From: Bacteroidota bacterium
GTDB lineage: Bacteria > Bacteroidota > Bacteroidia > AKYH767-A > OLB10
Direction of reading: 5' to 3'
Assembly: GCA_016714535.1 (NCBI GenBank)
Contig: JADKDR010000001.1
Coordinates: forward strand, 725,281 to 789,280
DNA length: 64,000 nt
Part shown: positions 9,178 to 19,034 of the stretch, piece by piece
Layout: each line of letters starts with the position of its first letter
Position numbering within the stretch: the first letter of the stretch is position 1
The notes under the pieces: generated by a model
Seen by the model: only the letters and a program-made list of their open reading frames with translations
What the model was told of the DNA's origin: nothing
Database searches by the model: none
Program-made: the position numbers and the translations under genes

Positions 9178-11262
9178 TTACTTTAGAATATGTACGTTGG
9201 CTGTTTGCTGCACTTGGTCAGCAGTGTAAATAACTTTGTAAACTCCCGAAGCAAGATGGCTTAAGTCAAGATCTATTGAATTGGCGTAGTTGGCTTTTAC
9301 CTCCCTGGTAATAATATATCTTCCATGTATATCTAACACTGTAATTAGGCCTTCACTATTAACAGGCTTAAGCATAACAGTAATTTCTCCATTGGTAGGA
9401 TTAGGATAGCACATCAACGAATTACTCTGATAGGCATACGAAACAATTGAAGTAGGAATCACATCCCATATGTTACGAATATAAACACCCCGTGTAAAAT
9501 ATCCCCCAGCCATCATCAAAGTATTTTCGCCAGCCGCAATCTGATAGGTAGTAAAAATGCTATTCGTTATTCCATAATTAATTTCCTGCCATTTGCCTCC
9601 TATGGTATCTGGTAACAAGGTAATTTTACGGTTACCGGACGAAGCAAAAATCTCATCGTTTCTGCCATACAAGTCAAATACATTTTGTCCTTTCATTCCA
9701 GTAAACGACCAGAAGGTATCAGGTGTAGTGCAACTGTATATACCTTTGTTGCCGCCCATGTATACTTTATCTTTGTTAGAATCGATAAAATAAAAATTGT
9801 GAGAAGACGGCAGGCCATTATCAATAGATTTCCAAACGCCAGTACCACCTGCGACAGTTCTGTAAACCTTATTATGGGTTGATATGTAAATAAAACTCTT
9901 GTGCGAATCTATGCTTAGAATATTCTTGGTTATGGAACCAAGTTTGGTCATAAACAACCCTGCGCTTTTGGAAACATAAACACCCCCGGTAGTTGCATAG
10001 TACACATCATTACCATGAATAACGGCTTTATTAATAATTGATTTTCCGGGCACGCTATCAATTAAACTCCACGTGGTTCCCCAATTAAATGTTCTGTAAA
10101 CGTAATGCTTGTAAGTTGCCAGAATCTGCTTCGAGTCCATTGCGAAATGTCCATTAAGATATTCGCGATTATTAGCAGGCATAAGCACATTCCAATTCAT
10201 TCCACCATCAAATGAAAGGTATAACAGATTGCTTCCATTTGCTACAAGAAAGGTATCGCTAACACAAAGAATTTCGCGTACATAAATGCAATTGATACCT
10301 TGAGCCGATACTCCCAGGTTAATTGTATTATAAGAAAACTTAACAACAGCATGATTCTGCGAACTGATAAAAAACTCACCGTTCGAAGGCAAGCATTGAG
10401 TGGCCGACAACCCTTTGAACACTTTAATAAAATTCCAGGTATTGCCAGCATTTATAGATGAAAACAATGAATCGCCATGGGCAAGATAGAGCATACCGGC
10501 ATTGAGGTGAAGTTCGCTATTACTATTAATATGCGTAAACGGCATGGTATAAGAATTCCAGTTTACACCATTATTGTAAGTAAAATACATTTGTGAATAG
10601 CTATCAGCACAAATAATGGTATCACCGGATTTCGTAATGGTTTCATACTTAGCCGGAATACTGTTTCGGTTAATCCAGGTTTGGCAAGTATCATTGGTTT
10701 CATACATACGGTTCCCCGGGTTTGTGCTTTGTTGTATAATATAAATGCGGTCTTCAAACTCTTCAATATAAAAAGGGCCAATACCAATACTATCATTTAT
10801 CCAACTGCTGCCATTGTCAAAAGATGTATGCACCCCGTACAAATCAGTAATAACGAGGCGACCTTTAAACAATGCTAAATCATACAACTGCTTGTTGAAA
10901 TTAAGATATTGCCATGTATTACCGGTATCCTGACTTAATGCAATGTTAAGACTATTGGCATCGTTAGCAACAATTATTTTAGCACCTTCTATGGCTGCCC
11001 AAGCTTTTGTTTTTAATGAAGGCAATGGTTGAACAACCGTTTTTTTCCATGACTGTGCATTATCTGTCGATACAAAAACTCCCCCATATTCAATAGCGCA
11101 AACTAATAAATCACCATATTTATCCATGCAAAGATTATTGCCTCCATATAGCGATGTCACAGGTTTCCATTGACCAATACTCTCCAGATTACCTGAAAAA
11201 AAGGCAATAACAGCAATCAAAAAAAATCTAATTGCTGAGGCAATTGTTTGTTGCAGGGGCAT
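9178..11262 (-). CDS. T9SS cargo protein with BNR/YCF48-like beta-propeller
   Basis: A 694-aa secreted protein with a hydrophobic N-terminal signal (FFLIAVIAFFSG). The body is built of repeated propeller blades with Asp-box-like motifs such as STDNAQSWKK, SQDTGNTWQYL, SFDNGSSWIND, SFDGGMNWNVL and TFNWGTTWSLI (S-x-D/N-x-G-x-x-W), as in BNR/sialidase-type and YCF48-like propellers. The C-terminal ~75 residues are a T9SS type A sorting domain (MCYPNPTNGEITV, VLDIHGRYI, LASGVYKVIY). No catalytic sialidase residues can be assigned, so a binding or structural role is as likely as an enzymatic one. It is monocistronic, with its own promoter upstream. Confidence 0.8.
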   Translation of the reverse strand: MPLQQTIASAIRFFLIAVIAFFSGNLESIGQWKPVTSLYGGNNLCMDKYGDLLVCAIEYGGVFVSTDNAQSWKKTVVQPLPSLKTKAWAAIEGAKIIVANDANSLNIALSQDTGNTWQYLNFNKQLYDLALFKGRLVITDLYGVHTSFDNGSSWINDSIGIGPFYIEEFEDRIYIIQQSTNPGNRMYETNDTCQTWINRNSIPAKYETITKSGDTIICADSYSQMYFTYNNGVNWNSYTMPFTHINSNSELHLNAGMLYLAHGDSLFSSINAGNTWNFIKVFKGLSATQCLPSNGEFFISSQNHAVVKFSYNTINLGVSAQGINCIYVREILCVSDTFLVANGSNLLYLSFDGGMNWNVLMPANNREYLNGHFAMDSKQILATYKHYVYRTFNWGTTWSLIDSVPGKSIINKAVIHGNDVYYATTGGVYVSKSAGLFMTKLGSITKNILSIDSHKSFIYISTHNKVYRTVAGGTGVWKSIDNGLPSSHNFYFIDSNKDKVYMGGNKGIYSCTTPDTFWSFTGMKGQNVFDLYGRNDEIFASSGNRKITLLPDTIGGKWQEINYGITNSIFTTYQIAAGENTLMMAGGYFTRGVYIRNIWDVIPTSIVSYAYQSNSLMCYPNPTNGEITVMLKPVNSEGLITVLDIHGRYIITREVKANYANSIDLDLSHLASGVYKVIYTADQVQQTANVHILK

Positions 11263-11293
11263 GTTTACAAACTAGGTCTATGGCAATAAGATT

Positions 11294-11301
11294 CAAATAT
11301 A
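11294..11301 (-). promoter_or_regulatory. Putative -7 element for the propeller cargo gene
   Basis: TATATTTG in minus-strand sense, matching TAnnTTTG, 31 nt upstream of the ATG at 11262. A TTTTG lies 21 nt further upstream, slightly beyond the usual 18-19 nt spacing for the -33 TTG. Confidence 0.45.
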
Positions 11302-11461
11302 GTCGAAAAAGCTGCATCATTTCAAAATTATTTTTGCTTTTTCCCAAAAACTTGTCATTTGTTGATAAGCAAAAACGGAATTGACTTTAAAAACGGGGGC
11401 AGTGGTTTGATTTTGATAGTGAATGAGTTAAATCCTTTCTACTTTCGCCTTTTTGTTCAAT

Positions 11462-12589
11462 ATGGACAGCCGGAGATTACATATTGCCTTTTGCACCGAT
11501 GGGATTTTTCCACTAAACGTTGGCGGAATTCAGCGTCATTCAAGGCTTCTGATAGAAGAACTTGCACGTAAATATGATTTAGAAATCAGCGTTATTCATC
11601 CACATACCGATAAACTGGTATTTAACAATCCGGCTATCAAAGAATATGATATCGATATAAAATTCAACTCCAAGGTATATGCACTTAATTGTGCCAGATA
11701 CTCCAAAACTGTGTTGGAAATTGTTGAAAAAATAAATCCTGACATCATCTATGCTCAAGGCCTTGCCGTGTATTCAGGCATTAAAAAGGTGGGATATAAA
11801 ACCATTATCAATCCGCATGGATTAGAGCCTTACCAAGGACTAACACTTCGTGATAAAATCTCAACTTACCCATTGCGCATTTACCAAAACAAGATATTTC
11901 AATATGCTGCAAAAATTATATCGTTAGGTGGCGGGCTTTCAGATGTATTGGTAACCCAGGCACGAGTGCCGGAAGAAAAAATTATCACTATTCCGAATGC
12001 CGTTGCACATAGGCCTTATGCAAGCAAAGATTATTCGGTACCGGTTATGCGCTTTCTATTTGTAGGACGATTTGCGCATAATAAAGGCATTGATGTTTTG
12101 CTTAAAGTTATAAGTAAGCTTAACAAAAATGGCTATCAACATAAATGCGAATTCAACCTGGTTGGCAAAGGCCCATTGTACGAAAACCTTAAATCAGCTT
12201 ATGCATTGCCAAACGTAATTTATCATGGTTTTGCTGATGATTTATTGCTCGAAAAACTATATCGCGAATGCCACATTTTTGTTTTCCCAACATTGTTTGA
12301 AGGCATGCCTACCGTGGTGCTGGAGGCTATGATACATAGCATGCCGATAATTGTAAGCGATGTGGGTGCTACCTCTACGCAGGTTGATAAATCGAATGGA
12401 TATTTAATTCAAAAAAACAATCAGGATCAACTCTATCGGTCAATTGTGGATTTTATTAATCTACCTTTATCTAAGCGCGCGTTGATGTCGCAAGCCTCCT
12501 ACAACAAAGTTGCGGGCTCCTATACCTGGGAAATTGTTGCGCGACAGCACTATGATTTTTTCAGGCTATTTCATCAATCTATTGCATAA
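11462..12589 (+). CDS. Glycosyltransferase family 4
   Basis: A cytoplasmic GT-B glycosyltransferase of about 375 aa that transfers a sugar from a nucleotide-sugar donor in glycan synthesis (family role). Visible features are the N-terminal acceptor-domain loop NVGGIQRHS, the linker IPNAVAHRP, the C-terminal donor domain opening with FVGRFAHNKGIDVLL, and the EX7E motif in PTLFEGMPTVVLEAM. I chose ATG 11462 (MDSRRLHIAF); the frame also opens at TTG 11453, which adds only three residues. It stands alone between a cargo gene on the other strand and a DUF4440-like gene, so its glycan target is unknown; glycosylation of surface proteins or polysaccharide are options. Confidence 0.85.
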   Translation: MDSRRLHIAFCTDGIFPLNVGGIQRHSRLLIEELARKYDLEISVIHPHTDKLVFNNPAIKEYDIDIKFNSKVYALNCARYSKTVLEIVEKINPDIIYAQGLAVYSGIKKVGYKTIINPHGLEPYQGLTLRDKISTYPLRIYQNKIFQYAAKIISLGGGLSDVLVTQARVPEEKIITIPNAVAHRPYASKDYSVPVMRFLFVGRFAHNKGIDVLLKVISKLNKNGYQHKCEFNLVGKGPLYENLKSAYALPNVIYHGFADDLLLEKLYRECHIFVFPTLFEGMPTVVLEAMIHSMPIIVSDVGATSTQVDKSNGYLIQKNNQDQLYRSIVDFINLPLSKRALMSQASYNKVAGSYTWEIVARQHYDFFRLFHQSIA

Positions 12590-12717
12590 TATTGGTTTCA
12601 TAAACTATGGCGCAATTAACCTCGCTTTGCACTTTAAATCAATCTCAAAATGATATGCACTAATTTAGTTATCGGTTATCATCGAATAATTTCCATTTTA
12701 AACTAAGAATAAAAGAA

Positions 12718-13149
12718 ATGAAAAAAATCAAACTTGCCTTGCTCCTTCTTATTGTTAGCATAGCCTATGTGCATGCACAAAACAAATCTGATAGCGACCA
12801 AATAATTGCCATAATGAAAGCGCAGGAAAAATCATGGAACGAAGGAGACCTAGAAAAATTTATGATAGGCTACTGGCAAGATGATAGCCTGGCTTTTATT
12901 GGTAGCAATGGAATAACCTATGGATGGAAACCTTGCCTGGAGCGTTATAAAAAATCGTACCCGAATAAAAAAACAATGGGGCTATTGAGTTTTGAAATCT
13001 TGAAAGTAGAAGTTTTAAACGAACAACATGCTTATGTTGTAGGCAAATGGAAACTTGAGCGCGAAGAAAAACCTGTAAGTGGCTATTACACATTGTTATG
13101 GAAAAAAATTGATTCGAAATGGGTAATTGTAACCGACCATAGTTCGTGA
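12718..13149 (+). CDS. Exported DUF4440/SnoaL-like (NTF2 fold) protein
   Basis: A 143-aa protein with a signal peptide (MKKIKLALLLLIVSIAYVHAQ) and a single NTF2-like domain. The pattern IIAIMKAQEKSWNEGDLEKFM, then YWQDDSLAFIGSNG, YGWKPCLERY and a C-terminal WKKIDSKWVIVTDHSS is characteristic of DUF4440. Members of this fold bind small molecules or act as simple isomerases and ketosteroid-like enzymes; which applies here cannot be read from the sequence. It has no T9SS tail, so a periplasmic location is likely. It is followed by 280 bp before exbB and is probably monocistronic. Confidence 0.8.
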   Translation: MKKIKLALLLLIVSIAYVHAQNKSDSDQIIAIMKAQEKSWNEGDLEKFMIGYWQDDSLAFIGSNGITYGWKPCLERYKKSYPNKKTMGLLSFEILKVEVLNEQHAYVVGKWKLEREEKPVSGYYTLLWKKIDSKWVIVTDHSS

Positions 13150-13403
13150 TTTGGTCAATTACGAAACGAAGATCACAACTATCACTTCCTAATTTGTTTT
13201 GAGTTTTCAAAACGTAAAAATGCTCTTGTTTAAGAAAACAAAAACGAGCGTTGTGGCATAAAGCTGTAGTTGTTTGTAAACCAATATTTAGTCAAACCAA
13301 CTTTTCGAAAACAATAAAGCAGGCATTAACCGCGTTCAATCACACTAACATCACACTGTTAATAAATATAACTATCGGCAAAAAACCTACCATCCACTAA
13401 AGG

Positions 13404-13411
13404 TAATTTTG
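13404..13411 (+). promoter_or_regulatory. Putative -7 element for exbB-exbD-tonB
   Basis: TAATTTTG matches TAnnTTTG and lies 24 nt before the ATG of exbB. No TTG is present 18-19 nt upstream, so the element is only half supported. Confidence 0.35.
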
Positions 13412-13435
13412 GAAAATAAAATAAATTAAGTGCCG

Positions 13436-14134
13436 ATGATAAATTCCATTTTGTTGCAACTGAATACAATTGCAAATGCAGCAGATACTGCAGCTACTGC
13501 TCCGGTGCAGGAGCAATCAATGCCCTACCTTGAAGTAGCTATGAAAGGCGGGCCCATCATGATCCCTATTGCGCTATTGCTGGTAGTTGCCATTTACATT
13601 TTTTTCGAACGTTTTTTTACCATCAGACGCTCGAGTAATATCGACATGAACTTTATGAATCAAATAAGAGATTATGTGCACAACAATAAAATAGATGCTG
13701 CCAGGTCGTTATGCAAAAACACAAATTCTCCCGTAGCACGTATGGTTGAAAAAGGAGTAATGCGCCTTGGAAGACCGATACGCGAAATAGAAGGGGCTAT
13801 TGAAAATGTTGGCAAGCTTGAAATTTATAAAATGGAAAAAAACCTGGGAATACTTGGAACCATTGCTGGTATTGCCCCCATGTTTGGATTTCTAGGAACC
13901 ATATTCGGGGTAATAAAAATATTTTATCAAATCTCGCTTCAAAACAGCCTTGAAATTAACACCATTTCGGGAGGGCTATACATTAAAATGATTACAAGCG
14001 CAGCAGGCTTGTTGGTAGGCATATGTGCATATGCAGCCTATCATTACCTAATACTAATGATAGACCGAGTAGTAAATAAAATGGAAATAAATGCAGTAGA
14101 ATTTATTGATTTACTAGAAGAACCTGTAAAATAA
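13436..14134 (+). CDS. exbB: ExbB/TolQ-type proton channel subunit
   Basis: An inner-membrane proton channel (~232 aa) that uses the proton gradient to drive TonB. It has three membrane spans: one near residues 37-55 (PIMIPIALLLVVAIYIFF) and two in the C-terminal half, including LGTIAGIAPMFGFLGTIFGVIKIF and the span after ITSAAGLLVGICAYAAYH. The GTIAGIAPMFGFLGT signature is diagnostic of MotA/TolQ/ExbB. Start: the frame also opens at GTG 13430, two codons upstream; ATG 13436 is preferred. It is followed after 7 bp by exbD and then by a tonB-like gene. Confidence 0.9.
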   Translation: MINSILLQLNTIANAADTAATAPVQEQSMPYLEVAMKGGPIMIPIALLLVVAIYIFFERFFTIRRSSNIDMNFMNQIRDYVHNNKIDAARSLCKNTNSPVARMVEKGVMRLGRPIREIEGAIENVGKLEIYKMEKNLGILGTIAGIAPMFGFLGTIFGVIKIFYQISLQNSLEINTISGGLYIKMITSAAGLLVGICAYAAYHYLILMIDRVVNKMEINAVEFIDLLEEPVK

Positions 14135-14141
14135 ATAAATC

Positions 14142-14540
14142 ATGAACCTGCGAAGAAGAAACCGAATAGCCTCCGAAGTGTATAGTCACTCGCTTAACGA
14201 TATCATGTTCTTTTTGTTGTTATTTTTCCTTATAGCTGCAACAATGGCAACTCCCAATGTATTGAAAATGCTATTGCCTAATTCCAAAACAAGTTCTCAG
14301 CAGGTAAAGCACCCCATTACCATTGCTATTAGCGAAGACTTACAATATGCCGTAAATAATCAAATTGTTCCTTTGGAACAATTGGAAGCCACCATTGCAG
14401 CGCAAATTGCAGGTCAAACCGATCCCACGGCAATATTAAAAGTAGACAAGTCTATTCAGGTGCAAAATCTGGTTGACATACTTGATATTGGAAACCGTTT
14501 AAAAATAAAAATGGTACTGGCCACCAACAGTGCGAAATAA
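14142..14540 (+). CDS. exbD: ExbD/TolR-type biopolymer transport protein
   Basis: A 132-aa bitopic inner-membrane protein with a short cytoplasmic N-terminus (MNLRRRNRIASEVYSHSLNDIMFFLLLFFLIA). The Asp in SLNDIMFFLLLFF is the proton-responsive residue expected at the start of the single span, followed by a periplasmic domain. It partners with ExbB to energise TonB. Length and topology are standard for the family. It begins 7 bp after exbB and is 114 bp before the tonB-like gene, consistent with one transcript. Confidence 0.88.
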   Translation: MNLRRRNRIASEVYSHSLNDIMFFLLLFFLIAATMATPNVLKMLLPNSKTSSQQVKHPITIAISEDLQYAVNNQIVPLEQLEATIAAQIAGQTDPTAILKVDKSIQVQNLVDILDIGNRLKIKMVLATNSAK

Positions 14541-14654
14541 CAAAGCAATCGTATATGGTAACCGTTAACTTGAACAAAAAAAAGATCAAACTCAAAAAAT
14601 AAATTACCTTGCGGTATGAAAAGCAATTAAAGAATGCATCTGTAATAATAAATC

Positions 14655-15539
14655 ATGATTCTTACTGACACTCAAATACGCCAACGCTCAACAATATTAA
14701 CCACCATAGTGGTGACGTTAATGTTAATTCTATTATTCATTCTAAAGCTATATACTACGATACCACCTTTTGGCGGTGGTGGTGGCGGTGGTGGTGCCTT
14801 GGGCTACGTAGAACTTGCAAGTGGCAACGAGCCTCCTTCTAGTCCCGATATTGCTCCACAAACCATTCAACCAGAAACGGCAGTCAATCAAACTGTGCCT
14901 GACGAGGAAATACTAACGCAAGACGATGAGGAGTCGGCATCAATTGATGAGCCCGAAAAACCAAAGGAAAAAGTAAAACCTGTAATTACCCCACCGGTAA
15001 AGAAGCCCATAGTAACGACAAAGCCCGTTGTAGCTCAGCCTAAAGTGGAAGCAAAAGCTCTGTATCCAGGCAAGCAAAAAGATGGTGGCTCTAAAGGAAG
15101 CGCAAGCACCGGCACCGGAGTGCAAGGCACTGCAGATGGAAATCCGTTTGGCGGCTATGGACAAGGATCGGGAGATGGTGATGGTAATGGAGGTGGCAAA
15201 GGAGATGGAATTGGTGGAGGCAACGGTGATGGAATTGGCCCTGGCAGTGGTGGTGGCACTGGTATTAATGTTAACCTTAAAGGCCGCAAAATTTTGAAGC
15301 GCCCCAATGTGACCGACAATTCGCAAGAAACCGGCACTGTGGTAGTTGAAATAACCGTTGACAAAAATGGCAAAGTCGTGTCGGCAGTGCCCGGTGGACA
15401 AGGCTCTACCACTACCTCAAAACGTTTATATGATCTTAGCAAACTGAAGGCTTTGGAATGTCAATTTGATGTAACCAATAATCCTGACAATATTTTACAA
15501 AAAGGCACCATTACCTTTGTTTATAAATACAAAAAGTAA
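14655..15539 (+). CDS. TonB-family energy transducer with Gly-rich linker
   Basis: A 294-aa protein expected to transmit energy from ExbBD to outer-membrane TonB-dependent receptors. It has one N-terminal span (residues ~13-35), then a run of eight Gly, then a Pro/Glu/Lys-rich stretch (EEPEKPKEKVKPVITPPVKKP-like, residues ~90-135) and a long Gly/Asp/Asn-rich linker (residues ~165-205). The C-terminal ~80 residues carry GTVVVEITVDKNGKVVSA and end KGTITFVYKYKK, which fits the TonB C-terminal fold in reduced form. The linker is unusually Gly-rich rather than Pro-rich, although the Pro-rich part is also present. It follows exbB and exbD. Confidence 0.82.
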   Translation: MILTDTQIRQRSTILTTIVVTLMLILLFILKLYTTIPPFGGGGGGGGALGYVELASGNEPPSSPDIAPQTIQPETAVNQTVPDEEILTQDDEESASIDEPEKPKEKVKPVITPPVKKPIVTTKPVVAQPKVEAKALYPGKQKDGGSKGSASTGTGVQGTADGNPFGGYGQGSGDGDGNGGGKGDGIGGGNGDGIGPGSGGGTGINVNLKGRKILKRPNVTDNSQETGTVVVEITVDKNGKVVSAVPGGQGSTTTSKRLYDLSKLKALECQFDVTNNPDNILQKGTITFVYKYKK

Positions 15540-15772
15540 TCATACTTTATAGCTTCACACAACTTTAGCTATTCGCTTTCAACACACTTTTTATTTTACT
15601 AAAAAAATTCTAGCCTCCTAAATTGCAATTTATTTAAAGGTAAGCGAATTATCTTTCATTTCATGATGATGCTAAAAATTTTTATTAGTCAATATTTTTA
15701 TTGCGCCTTTAGTTTTTTTAGAAGCATTAATAGATGTTCTAAAACTTGTTGGGTTTTGCCTATTATTGCAGT

Positions 15773-18175
15773 ATGAAAAAAAGAATTAAAAAAATTGCCG
15801 TTCTAGGTTCAGGTGTAATGGGAAGTCGCATTGCCTGTCATTTTGCAAATATTGGCATGCAGGTTTTTCTGCTCGATGTGGTTCCGCGTGAATTAAGTGA
15901 AGCAGAAAAAGCAAATGGGATAAACGAAACAGCAGTAGTATTTAGAAACCGAATAGTGAATGATGCCTTGCAAGCTGCCATAAAATCAAACCCATCACCC
16001 TTATACAAAAAAGCTTTTGCGCAACGTATTAATACCGGCAACTTTGACGATAACCTCAAAGACATTGGATTATGCGATTGGATAATAGAGGTAGTGGTTG
16101 AAAACTTGGAGATAAAAAAATCGCTTTTTGAACGAGTTGAAAAGTACCGTACACCAGGAACCATAGTTACCAGCAACACTTCAGGAATTCCAATTCACTT
16201 GCTCATCGAAAACAGAAGTGAAGATTTTCAAGCGTATTTTGCAGGCACTCATTTTTTTAATCCACCACGTTACTTACCCTTACTTGAAATTATTCCAACT
16301 AAAAAAACAACAAGCGATGTAACGTCCTTTTTATTAGAGTTTGGAGAAAAACAATTAGGTAAAACAACCGTATTGTGTAACGATACACCCGCCTTTATTG
16401 CAAACCGGATAGGTGTTTTTGCAATCATGGATTTATTTCATCAAATGAAAAATTTTGATTTCTCGGTTGAAGATGTAGATAAATTAACAGGGCCAGTACT
16501 TGGCAGACCTAAGTCAGCTACTTTTCGCACCTGCGATGTGGTTGGATTAGATACCTTAGTGCGTGTGGCTAATGACTTAAGTAAAAATTTAATAGCTGAT
16601 GATGACAAAGCAACTTTCGAATTGCCGGAATTTATCAGCAAAATGATTGCAAATAACTGGATAGGTGATAAAGCAAAACAAGGATTTTATAAGAAACAGA
16701 AAAGCGAAACAGGTAAGAGTGAAATCCTTAGCCTCGACCTTTAACGTTAGCATATAAGCACAAACGAAGCGCAAATTAATTGCACTTGACGCAACTAAAA
16801 ATATCGATCAAGGGCCGAACGGTTGCCACTACTTTTTAATACTCCCGGAGCAGAAGGTCAATTTTTTCAAACGTTAATGCTCAACTTATTCCATTATGCA
16901 AGTTTACGTGTTGGCGAAATTTCGGACAGCCCTGCAACTATTGATAGTGCGCTTAAGGCAGGCTTTGGTTGGGAGTTGGGTCCATTCGAAATGTGGGATA
17001 TACTTGGGGTTAAAACTATTTGCGAATTATTGCAATCAAAGAAAATCACTTACGGCAAATGGGTAGACGACATGCTGGCAAGTGGTATCAATACATTTTA
17101 TTCACTACGTGCTGATGGCCAATGCGCTTACATGCCTGAAAGCAAAACACAGCAGATAATAAAGTCGAAGCAAAATCATATTACTCTAAATTATTTGCGG
17201 CCTTCTAAAAAAATATGGGGCAATGCAGGTTGCAGTATTATCGATTTAGGCAATGATGTATTGTGCTGTGAATTTCATAGCAAGATGAATACGGTAGGCA
17301 GCGAAATTTTACAAGGCGTAGCCAAGGCGATTGAGTTGGCAGAAAAGGATTTTGGAGGATTGGTAATTGGAAATCAAGGAACAAATTTTTGCGCAGGTGC
17401 CAATCTTGCATTGGTATACATGCTTGCAATAGAGCAAGACTGGGACGAAATAGCGTTAGCTGTTCGGGCATTTCAACAAATGACTATGCGAATCAGGTAC
17501 TCATCCATTCCGGTAGTGGTTGCGCCTTTTGCTTTAAATTTGGGCGGAGGCTGCGAAATGAGCCTGCATGCCGATAAAGTAGTTGCAGCTGCCGAAACGT
17601 ATACAGGACTTGTTGAGGTGGGTGTTGGTCTCATTCCCGCTGGGGCAGGCACCAAAGAGTTTGCTTTAAGGCTTAGCGATTCATTTATCGATGGTGATAT
17701 CGAAATCAATAATCTGAAGGAGCGATTTATGACCATAGCCATGGCCAAGGTTTCGACCTCGGCACACGAGGCTTTCGATCTTGGATTGTACAGGCCCGGT
17801 CAGGATGAAATTGTAATCAATAAAGAATTATTAATTAGCGAAGCTAAACGTGCAGTGCTTGAATTAATGAATGAAGGATATAAGCCACTTACCCCTCGAA
17901 AGGATATCAGAGTATTGGGCAAACAGGGACTTGGAGCTATTACCGCAGCCGCTGGCAATATGCGTGCAGGCAATTATATAAGCGATCATGACCAACTCAT
18001 TTCTGAAAAACTTGCTTATGTTCTTTGTGGTGGCGACCTTTCTTCACCTTCGCTGGTATCAGAAAACTATTTACTTGAACTTGAAAAAGAGGCCTTTCTT
18101 TCGCTCTGTGGCACACGTAAAACTCTTGAACGTATAAAAAGCATATTGACTACCGGAAAGCCTCTGCGCAATTAA
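15773..18175 (+). CDS. 3-hydroxyacyl-CoA dehydrogenase/enoyl-CoA hydratase fusion (frameshifted as read)
   Basis: A bifunctional fatty-acid beta-oxidation enzyme, dehydrogenase half first. Residues 1-324 carry the NAD-binding Rossmann motif VLGSGVMGSRIA, the catalytic region THFFNPPRYLPLLEII and NDTPAFIANRIG. The hydratase half, from ~16823, has FHSKMNTVGSEI, the oxyanion segment GTNFCAGANLALV and NLGGGCEMSLHAD. The two halves are out of frame. Three separate one-base losses near 16743, 16776 and 16816, each consistent with a shortened homopolymer, interrupt the linker; restoring them gives a continuous ~800-aa protein reading LIALDATKNID through to LPLLFNTPG. Start ATG 15773 (MKKRIKK) is preferred over a leaderless upstream extension. 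Either a sequence error or a young pseudogene. Its last 372 coding bases are duplicated at 33.4 kb. Confidence 0.8.
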
Positions 18176-18261
18176 TGCCTCCAATTCTTTTTTTTTCATC
18201 CTTCCAATTTTGACCTGAAAACGAATAGTATTTAAGGCCAATTTTTTTATTTTTGTCTGGC
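17804..18261 (+). repeat. 458-bp repeat, copy 1 (3' end of the dehydrogenase gene)
   Basis: This segment reappears in the same orientation at 33458-33915 with no length difference (constant offset 15654). I noticed two substitutions, at 18139 and 18258. It includes the last 124 codons of the enoyl-CoA hydratase half, the stop and 83 bp of downstream DNA ending in a TATTTTTG -7-like element. Confidence 0.92.
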
Positions 18262-18281
18262 ATTGCTAAGTCCTAATTGCT

Positions 18282-18357
18282 GGCGCCAGTTTGTAGCTCG
18301 TGCCTCATTATATCGTAATTAATATTGAAAAACTTTGAGTAGAAAAATATAACTTTC
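18282..18357. repeat. REP-like direct repeat, copy A
   Basis: A ~76-bp unit starting GGCGCCAGTTTGTAGCTCGTGCC-like (imperfect palindrome, positions 18282-18304) and followed by a ~50-bp AT-rich tail (TCATTATATCGTAATTAATA and on). It is repeated 83 bp downstream (copy B). Copy A has two changes that weaken the hairpin relative to copy B. Confidence 0.8.
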
Positions 18358-18364
18358 CATTGTT

Positions 18365-18439
18365 GGCGCGAGCTTGTAGCTCGTGCCTCATTATATCGTA
18401 ATTAATATTGAAAAACTTTGAGTAGAAAATATAAATTTC
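18365..18439. repeat. REP-like direct repeat, copy B
   Basis: Second ~75-bp unit. Its first 23 bp form an imperfect hairpin: GGCGCGAGCT pairs with AGCTCGTGCC around a TGT loop with one mismatch. The inverse complement of this palindrome stands at 19001-19023 beyond the transposase remnant, so the transposase is bracketed by inverted REP-like sequences. Confidence 0.8.
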
Positions 18440-18444
18440 ATTAT

Positions 18445-18966
18445 ACAAGCGGGATTTACTTCGTGAGTTTTGCTAAAGTATATTGGATGGATGTATTAAT
18501 AAGACTGCTATACCAATATTATTATCAAAAGTTTAAATTATTGTACTGAAAACAAAGGAATGAAAATATATACGTGGTGTTTAATGCCGAGTCATCTGCA
18601 TCTAATTTTTTTTCTGATAGTCTCAACAATCCTGGTAAATTATTAAAGGAATTTAAAACGCACACATCAAAGAAAATACAAACTGCAATGGAAGAGAATA
18701 TTCAGGAAAGCAGAAAAGAATGGATGTTGTGGATGATGGAAAGAGCCGGTAAAAAAAACACCAATATAACTGGTAGACAATTTTGGCAGCAACATAACCA
18801 ACCGATTGAATTATGGAGCAACGAAGTGTTTGACCAAAAAATAAATTATATACATCAAAACCCTGTTGAATCAGGCTTTGTAATTGAGGCGCTGCATTGG
18901 AGAGATAGCAGTGCTATCGATTATTCTGAGGGCAAAGGACTGGTAAAAATTACCCTAATTGAATGA
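18445..18966 (+). pseudogene. REP-associated tyrosine transposase (RAYT, IS200-like Y1), degraded
   Basis: RAYT enzymes are single-copy Y1 transposases that act on REP palindromes. The remnant is readable only by changing frame. 18453-18515 gives IYFVSFAKVYWMDVL; a second frame gives SLNYCTENKGMKIYTWCLMPSHLHLIFF, which contains the HUH metal motif (His-Leu-His); a third, from ~18620, gives the family tail ESRKEWMLWMMERAGKK, QFWQQHNQPIELWSNEV and KINYIHQNPVESGFV. The first ~25 residues are missing and there are at least two frameshifts, so the enzyme is not expected to work in this copy. Flanking REP-like palindromes on both sides support the assignment. Confidence 0.82.
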
Positions 18967-19000
18967 TAAATATTGGTAATGGGAAGTTAAATTATTTGGC

Positions 19001-19023
19001 GGCACGAGCTACAAGCTCGCGCC
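19001..19023. repeat. Inverted REP-like palindrome, right flank of the RAYT remnant
   Basis: GGCACGAGCT-ACA-AGCTCGCGCC, the exact reverse complement of the palindrome of copy B on the left side. It is followed directly by CAGC and a G7 run and then by the HIRAN coding fragment, so it marks an insertion junction. Confidence 0.82.
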
Positions 19024-19034
19024 AGCGGGGGGGT

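Noticed and set aside
14940..15442. Long minus-strand frames opposite the tonB-like gene
   Set aside because: They mirror the Gly-rich, stop-free linker and have low-complexity products (Pro/Ser or Ser/Thr runs).
18963..19034. Upstream extension of the HIRAN frame as a real N-terminus
   Set aside because: It only translates the REP-like palindrome (AARATSSRQRGG), not protein-coding sequence.
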